A stretch of DNA of 58,348 nucleotides from Planctomycetota bacterium (GCA_022071975.1 JAJVIO010000048.1:1-58348), one strand, 5' to 3'; shown: positions 8,743 to 17,075, counted from the first letter of the stretch. Numbers and translations are program-made. Notes: generated by a model from the letters alone, not told the origin.

Positions 8743-10461
8743 ATGGCAAAAGGCGAGACGCAGGCTGAGAAGGCTAAGAAGTTTGAGCTGCCCCCTGACC
8801 GGATTCCCAACAAGGTCAGCAAGGCGCGCATGGACTCCGACGAATGGAAGAAAAACGTCGAGGCCATGAACGCGCTGGTAGAGCAGCACCGCAGCACCGC
8901 CAACAAGCTGCGCAACGGCGGCGGCGCCAAGGCTATCGCCAAGAAAGAGGAAGCCGGCCTGCTGCCGCCGCGCAAGCGCGTGGCCGCGCTGCTGGATGAA
9001 GGCTCGCCCTTCCTTGAATACGGCCTGTACGGCGGCTTGGGCATGTACGACGAATGGGGCATTCCCAGCGCCAATGTCATCACCGGCGTCGGCAAGATCA
9101 AAGGCCGCGACGTCATGGTGGTCGCCAACGACAGCACCATCAAGGCCGGCGCGTTCTGCCCCATGACAAGCAAGAAGGTGCTGCGCGCCCAGCGCGTGGC
9201 CATGGAGAACCATCTGCCGCTGGTCTACCTGGTGGATTCCGCCGGCGTGTTCCTGCCCCTGCAGGACGAAGTGTTCCCCGACAAAGACGACTTCGGCAAG
9301 GTGTTCGACTACGCCGCGCGCATATCAGCCAGCGGCATCCCGCAGGTCAGCGCCGTGATGGGCCTGTGCGTGGCCGGTGGTGCTTACCTGCCCGTGCTCT
9401 GCGACCACGTGCTGATGACCGAGGGCAGCGGCATGTACCTCGCCGCCGCGGCACTCGCCAAGGCCGCCAAGACCACCACCGGCGACGTCACCAACGAGGA
9501 GATCGGCGGCGCGCGCGTCCACGCGGAAAAATCCGGCACGGCCGATTACGTCTGCAAGACCGACGCCGAGTGCATCGAGAAGATCCGCAGCATCGTGGGC
9601 ATGTTCAAGGACCGGCCTAAAGCACCCTTCAACCGCGAGACCGCAAAGCCGCCCGCCTACGACGCCGCCGAGCTTCGCGGGATCATCCCGGCCAATCCCT
9701 ACGCGGGCTATGAGATGCGCGACATCATCGCGCGCATTGTCGATGACAGCATCTTCAACGAGTACAAGCCCGACTACGGCAAGACGCTGCTGTGCGGCTA
9801 CGCCCGCATCGGCGGCTGGGCCGTGGGCATCGTGGCCAACCAGAAAGACACCATCCGCCACAAGGACAAGCCCTGGGAAACCGGCGGCGTGATCTACCAC
9901 GATGCGGCCGACAAAGCCGCGCGCTTCATCATGGACTGCAACCAGATCGGTGTGCCGCTGGTGTTCCTGCACGACGTCAACGGCTTCATGGTCGGCCCGG
10001 AGTCCGAGCACAACGGCATCATCCGCAAGGGCGCCAAGATGGTGAACGCCATGAGCAATTCCGTGGTGCCGAAATTCAGCATCATCATCGGCGGCTCCTT
10101 CGGCGCCGGGCACTACGCCATGTGCGGCCGTGCCTACCGGCCGCGCTACATTGCGGCGTGGCCGAGCGCGCGCTACGCGGTAATGGGCGGCGAAAGCGCG
10201 GCGAACACGCTGCTGACGCTGCAGATCAGCAAGATGAAGGCGCAGGGCAAAGAGGTAAGCGACGAAGAGGCGAAGGCGCTGCTGGCGGACATCAAGAAGC
10301 GCTACACGGACGCCACGCACCCGGCCTATGGCGCGGCAAGGCTGTGGCTGGACGCGATCATCGAGCCCGAGGAAACCCGCAACGCGCTGATCAACGCGAT
10401 CGAGATGTCCGCCAACAACCCGGAGCTGCCGGAGTACAGAACGGGCGTGCTGCAGACCTGA
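8743..10461 (+). CDS. Acyl-CoA carboxylase carboxyltransferase (beta) subunit
   Basis: A 572-residue biotin-dependent carboxyltransferase with N- and C-terminal crotonase-fold halves. Diagnostic stretches are VVANDSTIKAGAFCP, the oxyanion-hole region LVDSAGVFLPLQDEVF, MGLCVAGGAYLPVLCDH and, in the C-terminal half, IIIGGSFGAGHYAMCGRAY. The LVDSAG..LPLQ.EVFPD pattern is closest to methylcrotonoyl-CoA carboxylase beta subunits, but propionyl- or geranyl-CoA substrates cannot be excluded. GAGGAAAGG precedes the ATG, and a TATAGT box is about 50 bp upstream. No alpha (biotin carboxylase) subunit is in this window, so the partner must be encoded elsewhere. Confidence 0.9.
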   Translation: MAKGETQAEKAKKFELPPDRIPNKVSKARMDSDEWKKNVEAMNALVEQHRSTANKLRNGGGAKAIAKKEEAGLLPPRKRVAALLDEGSPFLEYGLYGGLGMYDEWGIPSANVITGVGKIKGRDVMVVANDSTIKAGAFCPMTSKKVLRAQRVAMENHLPLVYLVDSAGVFLPLQDEVFPDKDDFGKVFDYAARISASGIPQVSAVMGLCVAGGAYLPVLCDHVLMTEGSGMYLAAAALAKAAKTTTGDVTNEEIGGARVHAEKSGTADYVCKTDAECIEKIRSIVGMFKDRPKAPFNRETAKPPAYDAAELRGIIPANPYAGYEMRDIIARIVDDSIFNEYKPDYGKTLLCGYARIGGWAVGIVANQKDTIRHKDKPWETGGVIYHDAADKAARFIMDCNQIGVPLVFLHDVNGFMVGPESEHNGIIRKGAKMVNAMSNSVVPKFSIIIGGSFGAGHYAMCGRAYRPRYIAAWPSARYAVMGGESAANTLLTLQISKMKAQGKEVSDEEAKALLADIKKRYTDATHPAYGAARLWLDAIIEPEETRNALINAIEMSANNPELPEYRTGVLQT

Positions 10462-10505
10462 CGCCTTCCGGGAGCAATTGCTAGAATTGTCGCACGAGGG
10501 AAGCC

Positions 10506-10745
10506 ATGAAGGCTGATGAAATCCGCAAGGCCATGAACGCCAGTCCGTTCCACAAGTTCACGCTGCACCTGGCGAACGGTCGCAGTTTGAAGGTGGAACA
10601 TCGCGATTTCATTTCTGTCGACCCGCAAGGTCGAACGACCATCGTGTTCAAGCTGGATGGCAACTGGGAAGCCGTTGGCATCCCGCTGGTTAGCTCAATC
10701 GAGTACCACACCGGGCGAAACGGACGCAGGCGCAAAGCCGGCTAG
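10506..10745 (+). CDS. Small conserved protein of unknown function
   Basis: A 79-residue soluble protein. It belongs to a recognisable but uncharacterised pattern: an EIR..MNASPFHKFTLHLANGR opening, a central VEHRDFISVDPQGRTTIVF and a C-terminal SSIEY, which suggest a small beta-rich fold. Such proteins are frequent in planctomycete genomes, usually as single genes. GAGGGA lies 7 nt before the ATG and a TAGAAT box is about 19 nt before it. No catalytic motif is visible and the basic tail (RNGRRRKAG) is unremarkable. Function unknown. Confidence 0.75.
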   Translation: MKADEIRKAMNASPFHKFTLHLANGRSLKVEHRDFISVDPQGRTTIVFKLDGNWEAVGIPLVSSIEYHTGRNGRRRKAG

Positions 10746-10826
10746 CCCGAGCACCGGTCAGGAAACCCGCTACAATCTGTGCAATCTTTGCTATGATGTC
10801 GCATCAGGGGCGGTGCGGGATTGAGC

Positions 10827-12152
10827 ATGCGCGCAGTGCGTTTCTTTACGGTTGCACTTTCCGCGTTGCTGTTTTCGGGCAGCGCCTGGGCCGTCGGCGT
10901 TGGCCAGCCGGCGCCCGACTTCCCCTTCCTGCAGACCTGGAACCTGGACACGGGCAAACAGCGCCTCGCGGATTTCCGCGGCTCTGTTGTTTTGCTCGAG
11001 GTCTGGGCCACGTGGTGAGGGCCCTGCAAGGGTGCCGTGCCGCACCTGCAGAAACTTTCGGACACCTACCGCTCACGCGGCTTCACCGTGGTGGCCGTCA
11101 GCGACGAACCTTCCTCAAAGATCGAACCCTACCTGCGCCAACAGGGCGTGACCTACGGCGTGGCCCGCGCGCCCGGCGTGCTGCGCACCTTCGGCGGCGA
11201 CGGCTACCCCAGCGCGTGGCTGATTGACGCCTCGGGCCGTGTGGCATGGGAAGGCCACCCCATGGGCCTGAGCGCCACGACCATCGAGCCGTTGCTGGGC
11301 ACGGCCGGCGCGGGGCCTGCCGGCACAGCGCCGGGGCAGACGTCCTCCAGTATGGAACAGTCCAACTGGTGGATCTGGCTGATCGTGGTGCCGGCGATCC
11401 TGTTCGCGGCCGCGATGGGCTGGTTTGTCTGGAGCTCGCGCGACCGCACATCCAAACAAGCGCGCACCGCCTGGTACACGCAGCAGCCCTATCCGCAGCA
11501 ACCTGGAGCTCCGCCCGGGGCCGCGCCTCCGGGGGCAGGGCCGCCGCCGGCTACATCGACGGGACTGCACCCGGTACAGATCCCGCCCCAACAGCCGGCC
11601 GCGCCGCAGCCGCCGGCCGGGCAGCCGTTCGAAAACCTGGGCTACAGCGCGCCGCCGCCAAGCTACGGCCCGGCACAGGCGCGGGTGACAGGCGGCGCCG
11701 GCCGCTACGGCGTGGACGGGCTGTCGGAGAGCCCCGGCTCAGCCACCAAGCGGCGCGAGCGCGCCGACGAGTCCAAACCTTACCTGAGCGACGACCCCAT
11801 GCAGGCGCCGCCAATGCCGCCGGCCCCGCGTCCGTTCCCGCAGCCGTTTGCGCCGCAGCGCCCCCAGGTGCCCAATGGGCAGCAGCAGCGCCCGGCGGCA
11901 CCGCCGCAGGGGCCCTACGGGCAGCCGCAGCAGCGCGCGCCGTACCCGCCGCAAGGGCATCCCGGCCAGCCGCGCGCGCCGTACCCTCCCCAGCCGCAGT
12001 ACCAGCAACCGCTGGCGCCGGAGCCGCTGGAGCAGGATGCGCTCGCGCCGGAGCCCTTCGACGATGAACCGCTGACGCCGGATAACGATTTCCCCGGCGA
12101 TGAGTTTCCGCCTTACGACACCAACCAGAACCGGCCCGGCAATCGCTATTAA
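10827..12152 (+). CDS. Selenocysteine-containing membrane-anchored thioredoxin/TlpA-like protein
   Basis: A thioredoxin-fold frame of 441 residues interrupted once by TGA at 11016-11018. The context reads W-A-T-W-TGA-G-P-C-K, so the TGA occupies the first Cys position of a CGPC motif; I read it as Sec64 in a UGPC active site. The same frame continues without another stop into a normal thioredoxin C-half, including the cis-Pro region GDGYPSAWLID. A signal peptide (cleavage after SAWA) is followed by the Trx domain, one TM helix (about residues 180-202) and a roughly 240-residue Pro/Gln-rich tail. A compact hairpin lies just after the TGA. Likely a periplasmic reductase or oxidant sensor. A nonsense mutation is the alternative but fits less well. 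Confidence 0.85.
11019..11051 (+). promoter_or_regulatory. Candidate bacterial SECIS hairpin for the first selenoprotein
   Basis: Immediately after the TGA, CTGCA (11024-11028) pairs with TGCAG (11047-11051) and GGTGC (11031-11035) pairs with GCACC (11042-11046). An AG bulge lies on the 5' side and the apical loop is CGTGCC. The loop begins 17 nt after the TGA and has G in its second position. Both features agree with the known bacterial SECIS consensus: a short stem-loop just downstream of UGA with G within the first two loop bases. Confidence 0.75.
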
Positions 12153-12205
12153 TCTGCCCGCTTGTGAAACAGGTCGCGCAGCCGATAATGCTGCCGGAGA
12201 GCACC

Positions 12206-12550
12206 ATGTCCTATGACCAGCGATTGTTTGAGCGAATGCTGGACGCGCTCGAGCGCAAGAACGGCTGGTCCGAAAAGGACATGTATGGCGGCCGCGTCTG
12301 CATCATCAACGGCCGTCCGTTCGTCGGCGCCGTGGAGGGCGGTTTGATCGCCCTGTGTCCCGAAGACGCGCTGCAGAAGCACCTGGAACTCAAGCATTGC
12401 ACCCCCTTCACCTTCGACGGCAAAACTCTGCCCGGCTGGGTGAAGGTCAGCATGGATGCCCTCAAGACCGCCAAGCAGCTGTCGCGCTGGGTGGACGCCA
12501 GCTACACCCATGCCGCCGCCATGGCTCCCGCCAAGGCGCGCAAGAAGTAG
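12206..12550 (+). CDS. TfoX N-terminal-domain family protein
   Basis: A 114-residue protein of the TfoX_N fold. It has the family pattern M.DALE.K.GWSEKDMYGGRVCIINGRPFVG, followed by ALCPEDALQKHL and PGWVKV. Free-standing TfoX-N proteins are common in bacteria outside the competence context of gammaproteobacterial TfoX/Sxy, and their function is not established. The ATG at 12206 was chosen because GGAGA lies 6 nt upstream; the ATG-like start 42 bp earlier lacks conserved sequence. It sits between the two candidate selenoprotein genes on the same strand (53 and 36 bp gaps), so the three could be co-transcribed. Confidence 0.85.
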   Translation: MSYDQRLFERMLDALERKNGWSEKDMYGGRVCIINGRPFVGAVEGGLIALCPEDALQKHLELKHCTPFTFDGKTLPGWVKVSMDALKTAKQLSRWVDASYTHAAAMAPAKARKK

Positions 12551-12586
12551 GCGAATAAATCCGCCCGCTCGGCCGTTTCATCAGCG

Positions 12587-13030
12587 ATGCAGAAGCTCCT
12601 GAACAACCTGCCTTACCTGATGGCCGCGGCCGTGCTGCTGGGTGTGCTGGGGTATTCCTTCTGGTTTCGGGAGTTACCTCAGGCCGAGGGGCGCATCACC
12701 GGCGACTACGCCGCCGCCGCTGAGCTTGCCCAGGAAGGCGGGATACCGCTGTTCGTGGCGGTGGATATGGCCCCCACCTGATGGTCGTGCGATTCGCTGG
12801 TGCAGCGAATGGAAAAGACCGAGGTGGTGAAGTCGGCCGTCAACGCCAACCAGATCGTGGTGGCCTGCGCCTACCAGGGCCATGTGGCGGACAGCGTGAA
12901 AGCCGCGCTGCCCAGTGGCTTCAACGAACGCCAGTTCGTGGCCAAGTTCGTGAACGGCGAACTGGTGGCCCTGCGCAAGGGTCTGCCGGAAGAAGCCATC
13001 CATGCGCTGCTGACGCAAGCGGCGCAGTAA
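12587..13030 (+). CDS. Second candidate selenoprotein: membrane-anchored thioredoxin-like, UxxC
   Basis: A frame of 147 residues with a single internal TGA at 12779-12781. The N-terminus has one hydrophobic anchor (about residues 8-27), then a segment GIPLFVAVDMAPT that resembles the first strand of thioredoxin-7/DUF255-like domains. Next comes TGA-W-S-C, so the TGA is the first position of a CxxC-type motif: Sec65-W-S-Cys68. The frame continues through a helix and strand (SLVQRMEKTEVVKSAV, QIVVACAY) to a normal stop. A perfect hairpin follows the TGA. No strong Shine-Dalgarno is seen, so translation may be coupled to tfoX upstream. Probably an extracytoplasmic redox protein; partner unknown. 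Confidence 0.83.
12782..12810 (+). promoter_or_regulatory. Candidate bacterial SECIS hairpin for the second selenoprotein
   Basis: ATTCGCT (12792-12798) and AGCGAAT (12804-12810) form a perfect 7-bp stem with loop GGTGC. The loop starts 17 nt after the TGA, identical to the spacing in the 11019-11051 hairpin, and begins with GG, matching the bacterial SECIS loop preference. Confidence 0.75.
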
Positions 13031-13147
13031 CCGCTGCTTACGTCCTTGGACTCATCCGCCACCGCTGCGCGTTTCTTCATTTAACGGCGGCTCATGTGGT
13101 ATAGTGCTCGTGGGTCGCTCACCCGACTTGTGACATGGAGTTCAGCC

Positions 13148-13726
13148 ATGGGACGTCTGACGCTGCTTATCCTTTTGGGTCTTCTGGTCACCGCCGCCGC
13201 ACCCCTGAGCGCTGAGTTGCTGGTCCAGTACCAGGACGAAGTCAGCCTGCGCGACCACGAGACCGCGCGCTACCGCATCAACCTCGACTACGGCACCAGT
13301 GAATGGGCGGATGTGGACATCACCGTGCGCGGGTTCAACGCGCCGCCCCGCGTGCGCATCCTGGAGGCCGACTACGACGAAATCAAAGACGTGCGCGACA
13401 CCGACGGCGACTGGACGGTCGAGCCCGACTTCATCGCCCACGACTATAACTCCACCTACTACGTCGAGGTGGACAGCGCCAATCCCAACGCCTGGGGCGA
13501 CTTCGAAATCACCATCACCATCAACGCCCCGGACGGCGCAGGCGCGGACGCCACGGTCAGCTTCGTGAAGTACTTCTTCGACTACGAATCCGGCGACGAG
13601 TCCGACCACTACGACTGCGCCGTGAACGCCGGCGCGGGAAGCTGGCCGCTCGCCGGCCTGGCCTTGCTGGCGGCTGTGGCGATCTGGCGTCGCCGCCGCG
13701 TGACGCTTGCGCGTGCACGCGAATGA
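13148..13726 (+). CDS. Secreted protein with C-terminal membrane/Arg sorting-like tail
   Basis: A 192-residue exported protein. The ATG at 13148 follows GGAG and opens a clear signal peptide (MGRLTLLILLGLLVTAAAPLSA). The mature part is acidic and beta-rich (about residues 22-155), like a small immunoglobulin-like or adhesin domain. It ends with Cys, a short linker, a hydrophobic helix (SWPLAGLALLAAVAIW) and RRRR. That tail is the same design as MYXO-CTERM and related C-terminal sorting signals, so the protein may be processed at the cell surface; no sorting protease is in the window. The stop overlaps the next gene by 4 bp. Function unknown. Confidence 0.78.
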   Translation: MGRLTLLILLGLLVTAAAPLSAELLVQYQDEVSLRDHETARYRINLDYGTSEWADVDITVRGFNAPPRVRILEADYDEIKDVRDTDGDWTVEPDFIAHDYNSTYYVEVDSANPNAWGDFEITITINAPDGAGADATVSFVKYFFDYESGDESDHYDCAVNAGAGSWPLAGLALLAAVAIWRRRRVTLARARE

Positions 13727-14262
13727 ACACCGCCGCGGAGTTCCTGAAAGGCTGCGTCGCCCGCATGCAGGCCGTGAAGGCCCAGGGCGACGGCGTGCTG
13801 GCGCAGGTGAACGACGAGCAGTTGTTTCACCTGACCGACACCGAGGCCAACAGCATCGCCATCATCGTGCGCCACCTGCACGGCAACATGTTGTCGCGCT
13901 GGACCGACTTCCTGACCAGCGACGGCGACAAGCCCAACCGCCAGCGCGACCGCGAGTTCGAGCAGCCCTCGCGCGACCGGGCGAGCGTGCAGCGCCTGTG
14001 GGATGCGGGCTGGACCTGCACCCTGGACGCGCTCAGGGCGTTGCAGCCGGGCGACGTGCTGCGCGAGGTGCGCATCCGCGGTGAGCCGCTGACGGTGATG
14101 GACGCCATCATGCGCCAGCTTGCCCACTACAGCTACCACGTGGGCCAGATGGTAACCCTCGCCCGCGAGCAGCTGGGCCCGCGCTGGAAAACCCTCAGCA
14201 TCGCGCGCGGCCAGTCAAAAGCCTACAAGCCCCAGGTGCGAGCCGGCGGCATCAAGGAATAG
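13723..14262 (+). CDS. DinB-like/DUF1572 four-helix protein
   Basis: A 179-residue cytoplasmic protein of the DinB/DUF1572 metal-binding four-helix-bundle superfamily. It shows NSIAIIVRHLHGNMLSRW near residues 44-61 and QLAHYSYHVGQM near 128-139, which supply the His ligands typical of the family. Members are often thiol-dependent transferases or are uncharacterised. Its ATG overlaps the stop of the preceding gene (ATGA), so translation is probably coupled although the products act in different compartments. It is followed by a palindromic repeat. Enzymatic activity cannot be inferred. Confidence 0.85.
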   Translation: MNTAAEFLKGCVARMQAVKAQGDGVLAQVNDEQLFHLTDTEANSIAIIVRHLHGNMLSRWTDFLTSDGDKPNRQRDREFEQPSRDRASVQRLWDAGWTCTLDALRALQPGDVLREVRIRGEPLTVMDAIMRQLAHYSYHVGQMVTLAREQLGPRWKTLSIARGQSKAYKPQVRAGGIKE

Positions 14263-14273
14263 CCGCAACGACA

Positions 14274-14368
14274 GTGGCATTCGCGTCTCGCGAATGAGTG
14301 TCAGCGGCCTCCGGCCGCTGGCGCGCGCCGGAGGCGCGCGGCACTCATTCGCCGGAGGCGAATGCCAC
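14274..14368. repeat. Nested palindromic intergenic repeat
   Basis: GTGGCATTCGC at the left pairs with GCGAATGCCAC at the right, with inner palindromes CGGCCTCCGGCCG and GCGCGCCGGAGGCGCGC between ATGAGTG and CACTCAT. It lies between convergent genes and may act as a bidirectional terminator. The style matches other multi-hairpin repeats in the window. Confidence 0.75.
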
Positions 14369-14383
14369 AGTCTCACAGGCCGC

Positions 14384-15751
14384 CTACTTCGTGTGGCGCA
14401 GGGCGTTCAACGCGTAGGCCGTGCACAGGGTGCGGCTGTTTTCCTGCCAGCGGTCGTGTTTTTCGTTGATCCAGCTGCCGTCATCCTGCTGGCGGTCGCT
14501 GAGCGCCTTGATGATATCCGCGCGCCAGTCGTGCTTCAGGCCGCGGTCGGGCTCTTCCACCGCGTCCACACCGAAGGCGTCCAGGGTGCGGGCCATGCTC
14601 AGGAAATAGTAGTACAGGCCCATCTCATACTGCGCCGCCGCGCGGAAGCCGGGCACGCGCTCCACCGTGTAGTTGCGCTGGATCCAGCCCCAGGCCAACT
14701 GCACCGGCACGCTGTCTTTCTTCAGGCCGGCGAAGATGTAGCTGCGCAGCAGGTTGTAGGTCATGCTGCCGTAGCTGAACAGCGTAACCGTGCCGTCCTC
14801 GTTCTCCTGCATGCCCTCGGCCATGCTGGTTTCTTCGCTGTAGATCGCGCCGCCGTAGTCCTGGCTGCCCTTTTCAGCCATCTTGATCTTCTTGCCGCTG
14901 CCTTTCTCGATCGCCTCGAAGCCTTCCTCCTGTACTTCGCCGGCGTTCTGGCTGCGCTTAAGGAACGTCAGCGCTTTCTCCCACAGGGGGTCGCCTTCCT
15001 CAACGCCGCAGGCGTGCAGAGCGTCGATGGCGAAGCTGCTGGTACTCATGTTGGCGGGGGGCTTGCCCTTCTTGTCGACGCTTTCGGCGATCTCTTCCTT
15101 GCTGTAGGCCCAGCCGCCGTAGCCGGTGGTCTTTTCGTCGTAATCCGGCGCGGGGCCTTCCGGGTTGCCCACCTGCGACTGCTTCAGGTAATCGCGCGCC
15201 GAGGCGATCTGGCCGTCCAGCTTGCCTTTCCAAGCGTCCATGCCGTTCAGGTCAACCAGCAGCTGCGCCATGATGGATGTGATGTACACCGCGCGCAGGC
15301 CCTTGAACATGTCGTTGCCGGGCATGTAGCTCCAGGCGCCTGTGGTCTCCTGCGCCGCCAGCAGCCACTCCACGCTGTCCTTGATCATCGGGTCATCCGA
15401 CTTCCAGACGCTCGAGCCCACCAGACCCTGCAGCACCAGCGCCGTGTACGGCACGTTCATGGTCTTCGGGCCCCAGCCGCTCAGCAGGCCCATACGGTCG
15501 GCCGGGTCCGGCGCCTTGTTGTACTGGGTCTTCAGGAAACCCCAGGCCTTCTCCACGGCCGCGTTGCGTGCCGCCACGGCGTCAAACTCGGCCTTGCCGT
15601 TGTCGCCGCCGCAGGCCGTTTCGTTGCCGGCAGGGGGCTGGTTGCCCGCCGGAGCCTGGTTGCCGGCAGGCGCCGCGTTGTTGGCTCCGCCGCCGCAGGC
15701 CGCGAGCAGCACAATGAACAGGCCTGCCGTCGCTAGTCCGATTCGCTTCAT
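14384..15751 (-). CDS. Lipoprotein with squalene-cyclase-like alpha/alpha repeats
   Basis: A 455-residue protein with a lipobox (LLAAC, acylated Cys19), then a low-complexity linker of Ala/Pro/Gly/Asn (APAGNQ units). The large domain (about residues 55-455) resembles the prenyltransferase/squalene-oxidase alpha6-alpha6 barrel, with repeated signatures such as QDDGSW near the C-terminus, QETTGAWSY, and paired Tyr/Trp motifs. Planctomycetes carry many secreted proteins of this type with unknown substrates. No DxDD catalytic motif is obvious, so terpene cyclase activity is not claimed. It is the first gene of a leftward group but has a separate promoter region. Confidence 0.8.
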   Translation of the reverse strand: MKRIGLATAGLFIVLLAACGGGANNAAPAGNQAPAGNQPPAGNETACGGDNGKAEFDAVAARNAAVEKAWGFLKTQYNKAPDPADRMGLLSGWGPKTMNVPYTALVLQGLVGSSVWKSDDPMIKDSVEWLLAAQETTGAWSYMPGNDMFKGLRAVYITSIMAQLLVDLNGMDAWKGKLDGQIASARDYLKQSQVGNPEGPAPDYDEKTTGYGGWAYSKEEIAESVDKKGKPPANMSTSSFAIDALHACGVEEGDPLWEKALTFLKRSQNAGEVQEEGFEAIEKGSGKKIKMAEKGSQDYGGAIYSEETSMAEGMQENEDGTVTLFSYGSMTYNLLRSYIFAGLKKDSVPVQLAWGWIQRNYTVERVPGFRAAAQYEMGLYYYFLSMARTLDAFGVDAVEEPDRGLKHDWRADIIKALSDRQQDDGSWINEKHDRWQENSRTLCTAYALNALRHTK

Positions 15752-15833
15752 GTTCGCTCTCCTCTGCTTGCGCCTTACTTATAGTTCCGTTGCTGCTGCA
15801 ATCCTGACCATAGAAACCACCAGCCACCCGTCA

Positions 15834-16403
15834 TCAGAATCCCGCCGCGTCTACGGCTTCCCGGGCCAGGCTCTCCGTAAAGATCTGCAGCCGCCCCTCG
15901 ATAAAACGCTGGTCGCCGAGCGCGCCGGCCTCGTCGGGGGCCATGTCCAGCAGCTGAAACTCCCGGTCCGCCTCGCCGCGGGCCACCTCGACCTGGCCCT
16001 TGGCGTCAACCAGCATCACCGTCATGGCCATGCGTATGTGGCCGGTCTGGCGCAGCTCGGTCAGGTCGAAAATCGTGATGGCCGAGTGCACCTCGTACTT
16101 CGGCCCGTCGCGGAAGCGGCTGCCGTTCTGGTCAAGTTCGGCGCGGTAGCCCAGCTCATCGAGCCGCGCGTACACGGCCGCTTCAGCCAGCAGGGCCACG
16201 TCGATTTCATCGACCTCCAGCTCGGCCGCGCGGCCCACGGCGTCGCCCAGGTAGATTTCGGGCACCTTGAGCGTCACGCCGCTCAGGTTCTGCACTGGCT
16301 TGACCACCATGGTGTCGGGCGAGAACAGGCCGCGCTCAACGGGCGCCTGGCGGCTCGCGCAGGCGGCCAGCAGCAGCGGGATCAGCAGCAGGCTAAATCG
16401 CAT
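15834..16403 (-). CDS. Outer-membrane-type lipoprotein of unknown function
   Basis: A 189-residue lipoprotein with lipobox LLAAC (Cys15). The mature region has alternating beta-alpha segments, including PVQNLSGVTLKVPEIYLGD and HSAITIFDLTELRQTGHIRMAMTVMLVD. This pattern recalls periplasmic auxiliary lipoproteins such as GNA1162- or LptE-like folds, but no family can be fixed. The start overlaps the 3' end of the gene at 16393 by 11 bp on the same strand, so the two are likely one operon. Function unknown. Confidence 0.7.
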   Translation of the reverse strand: MRFSLLLIPLLLAACASRQAPVERGLFSPDTMVVKPVQNLSGVTLKVPEIYLGDAVGRAAELEVDEIDVALLAEAAVYARLDELGYRAELDQNGSRFRDGPKYEVHSAITIFDLTELRQTGHIRMAMTVMLVDAKGQVEVARGEADREFQLLDMAPDEAGALGDQRFIEGRLQIFTESLAREAVDAAGF

Positions 16404-16977
16404 CGGTCAGCACCTCGCCGGTCAGGGCGCGCCGCAAGATACCCGCAAGCTCCAGGATGCCCACACAGGTTTTCGGCTGCTCGACACCGCGGATCAGCAG
16501 CACCGGCCGATCCAGCGGCGCCGCGTGGCGCGGGGCTGGGCGGCCGTCAGCCAGGGCCCAGGCCGACAGCACCACCAGCCCGCGGCGCGAATCGGCCTGC
16601 GCGATTGCGGTGTCCAGGGCGGCCAGCACGGCCGCGGGCTCATCGGCCAGGCCGGCGATGGTGCGCCACTCAAGTCGCGGCTGTTTGGCGATGGCGCGCC
16701 AGGTGGTCGGCAACGGGTGTTCGGACTGCACGTGCGCCTCGACGCCGGCCTGCACCCAGAAGGGCGCGCCGCGCCCGCCGGCAATGAACTCAGGCAGCAG
16801 GCCGCAGAACAGCGCAGCCTCAAGCTGCGCCGGCGAAGCGCCATCCAGCACGGCAACGGTGGCGGCCGTGCCACGGGCCAGTTTCGCCAGGTGGGGCAAT
16901 GAGGATTCACGCTCCGAAAGCATCCGCGCGGAAAGACCCGGAACGCTAAACACCAGCAGATCAACAGGCGCAGCCAT
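16393..16977 (-). CDS. Short protein possibly related to alkaline-phosphatase-superfamily hydrolases
   Basis: A 194-residue protein from the ATG at 16977. The opening (MAAPVDLLVFSVPGLSARML, then LPHLAKLARG) looks like the first strand and helix of type I phosphodiesterase/alkaline phosphatase domains. The protein is far shorter than that family and I see no metal-binding D/T set, so it is either a reduced relative or an analogy. The frame is open upstream to 17310, but that extension runs through the palindromic repeat and is rejected. It overlaps the downstream lipoprotein gene by 11 bp. Function unknown. Confidence 0.6.
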   Translation of the reverse strand: MAAPVDLLVFSVPGLSARMLSERESSLPHLAKLARGTAATVAVLDGASPAQLEAALFCGLLPEFIAGGRGAPFWVQAGVEAHVQSEHPLPTTWRAIAKQPRLEWRTIAGLADEPAAVLAALDTAIAQADSRRGLVVLSAWALADGRPAPRHAAPLDRPVLLIRGVEQPKTCVGILELAGILRRALTGEVLTDAI

Positions 16978-17075
16978 GAACCGGTTATGCCAGCCATATG
17001 GCACAGACGCCAAGAGCCAAAGATGACCGGCGCTATCGGCGCGCGAGGAGTAGCTCAGTAACGCCGGCAGGCTGC

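Noticed and set aside
10827..13030. Reading the two TGA-interrupted genes as pseudogenes or sequencing errors
   Set aside because: Both TGAs fall exactly on the CxxC position, both frames stay intact afterwards, and both have a hairpin at the same 17-nt spacing.
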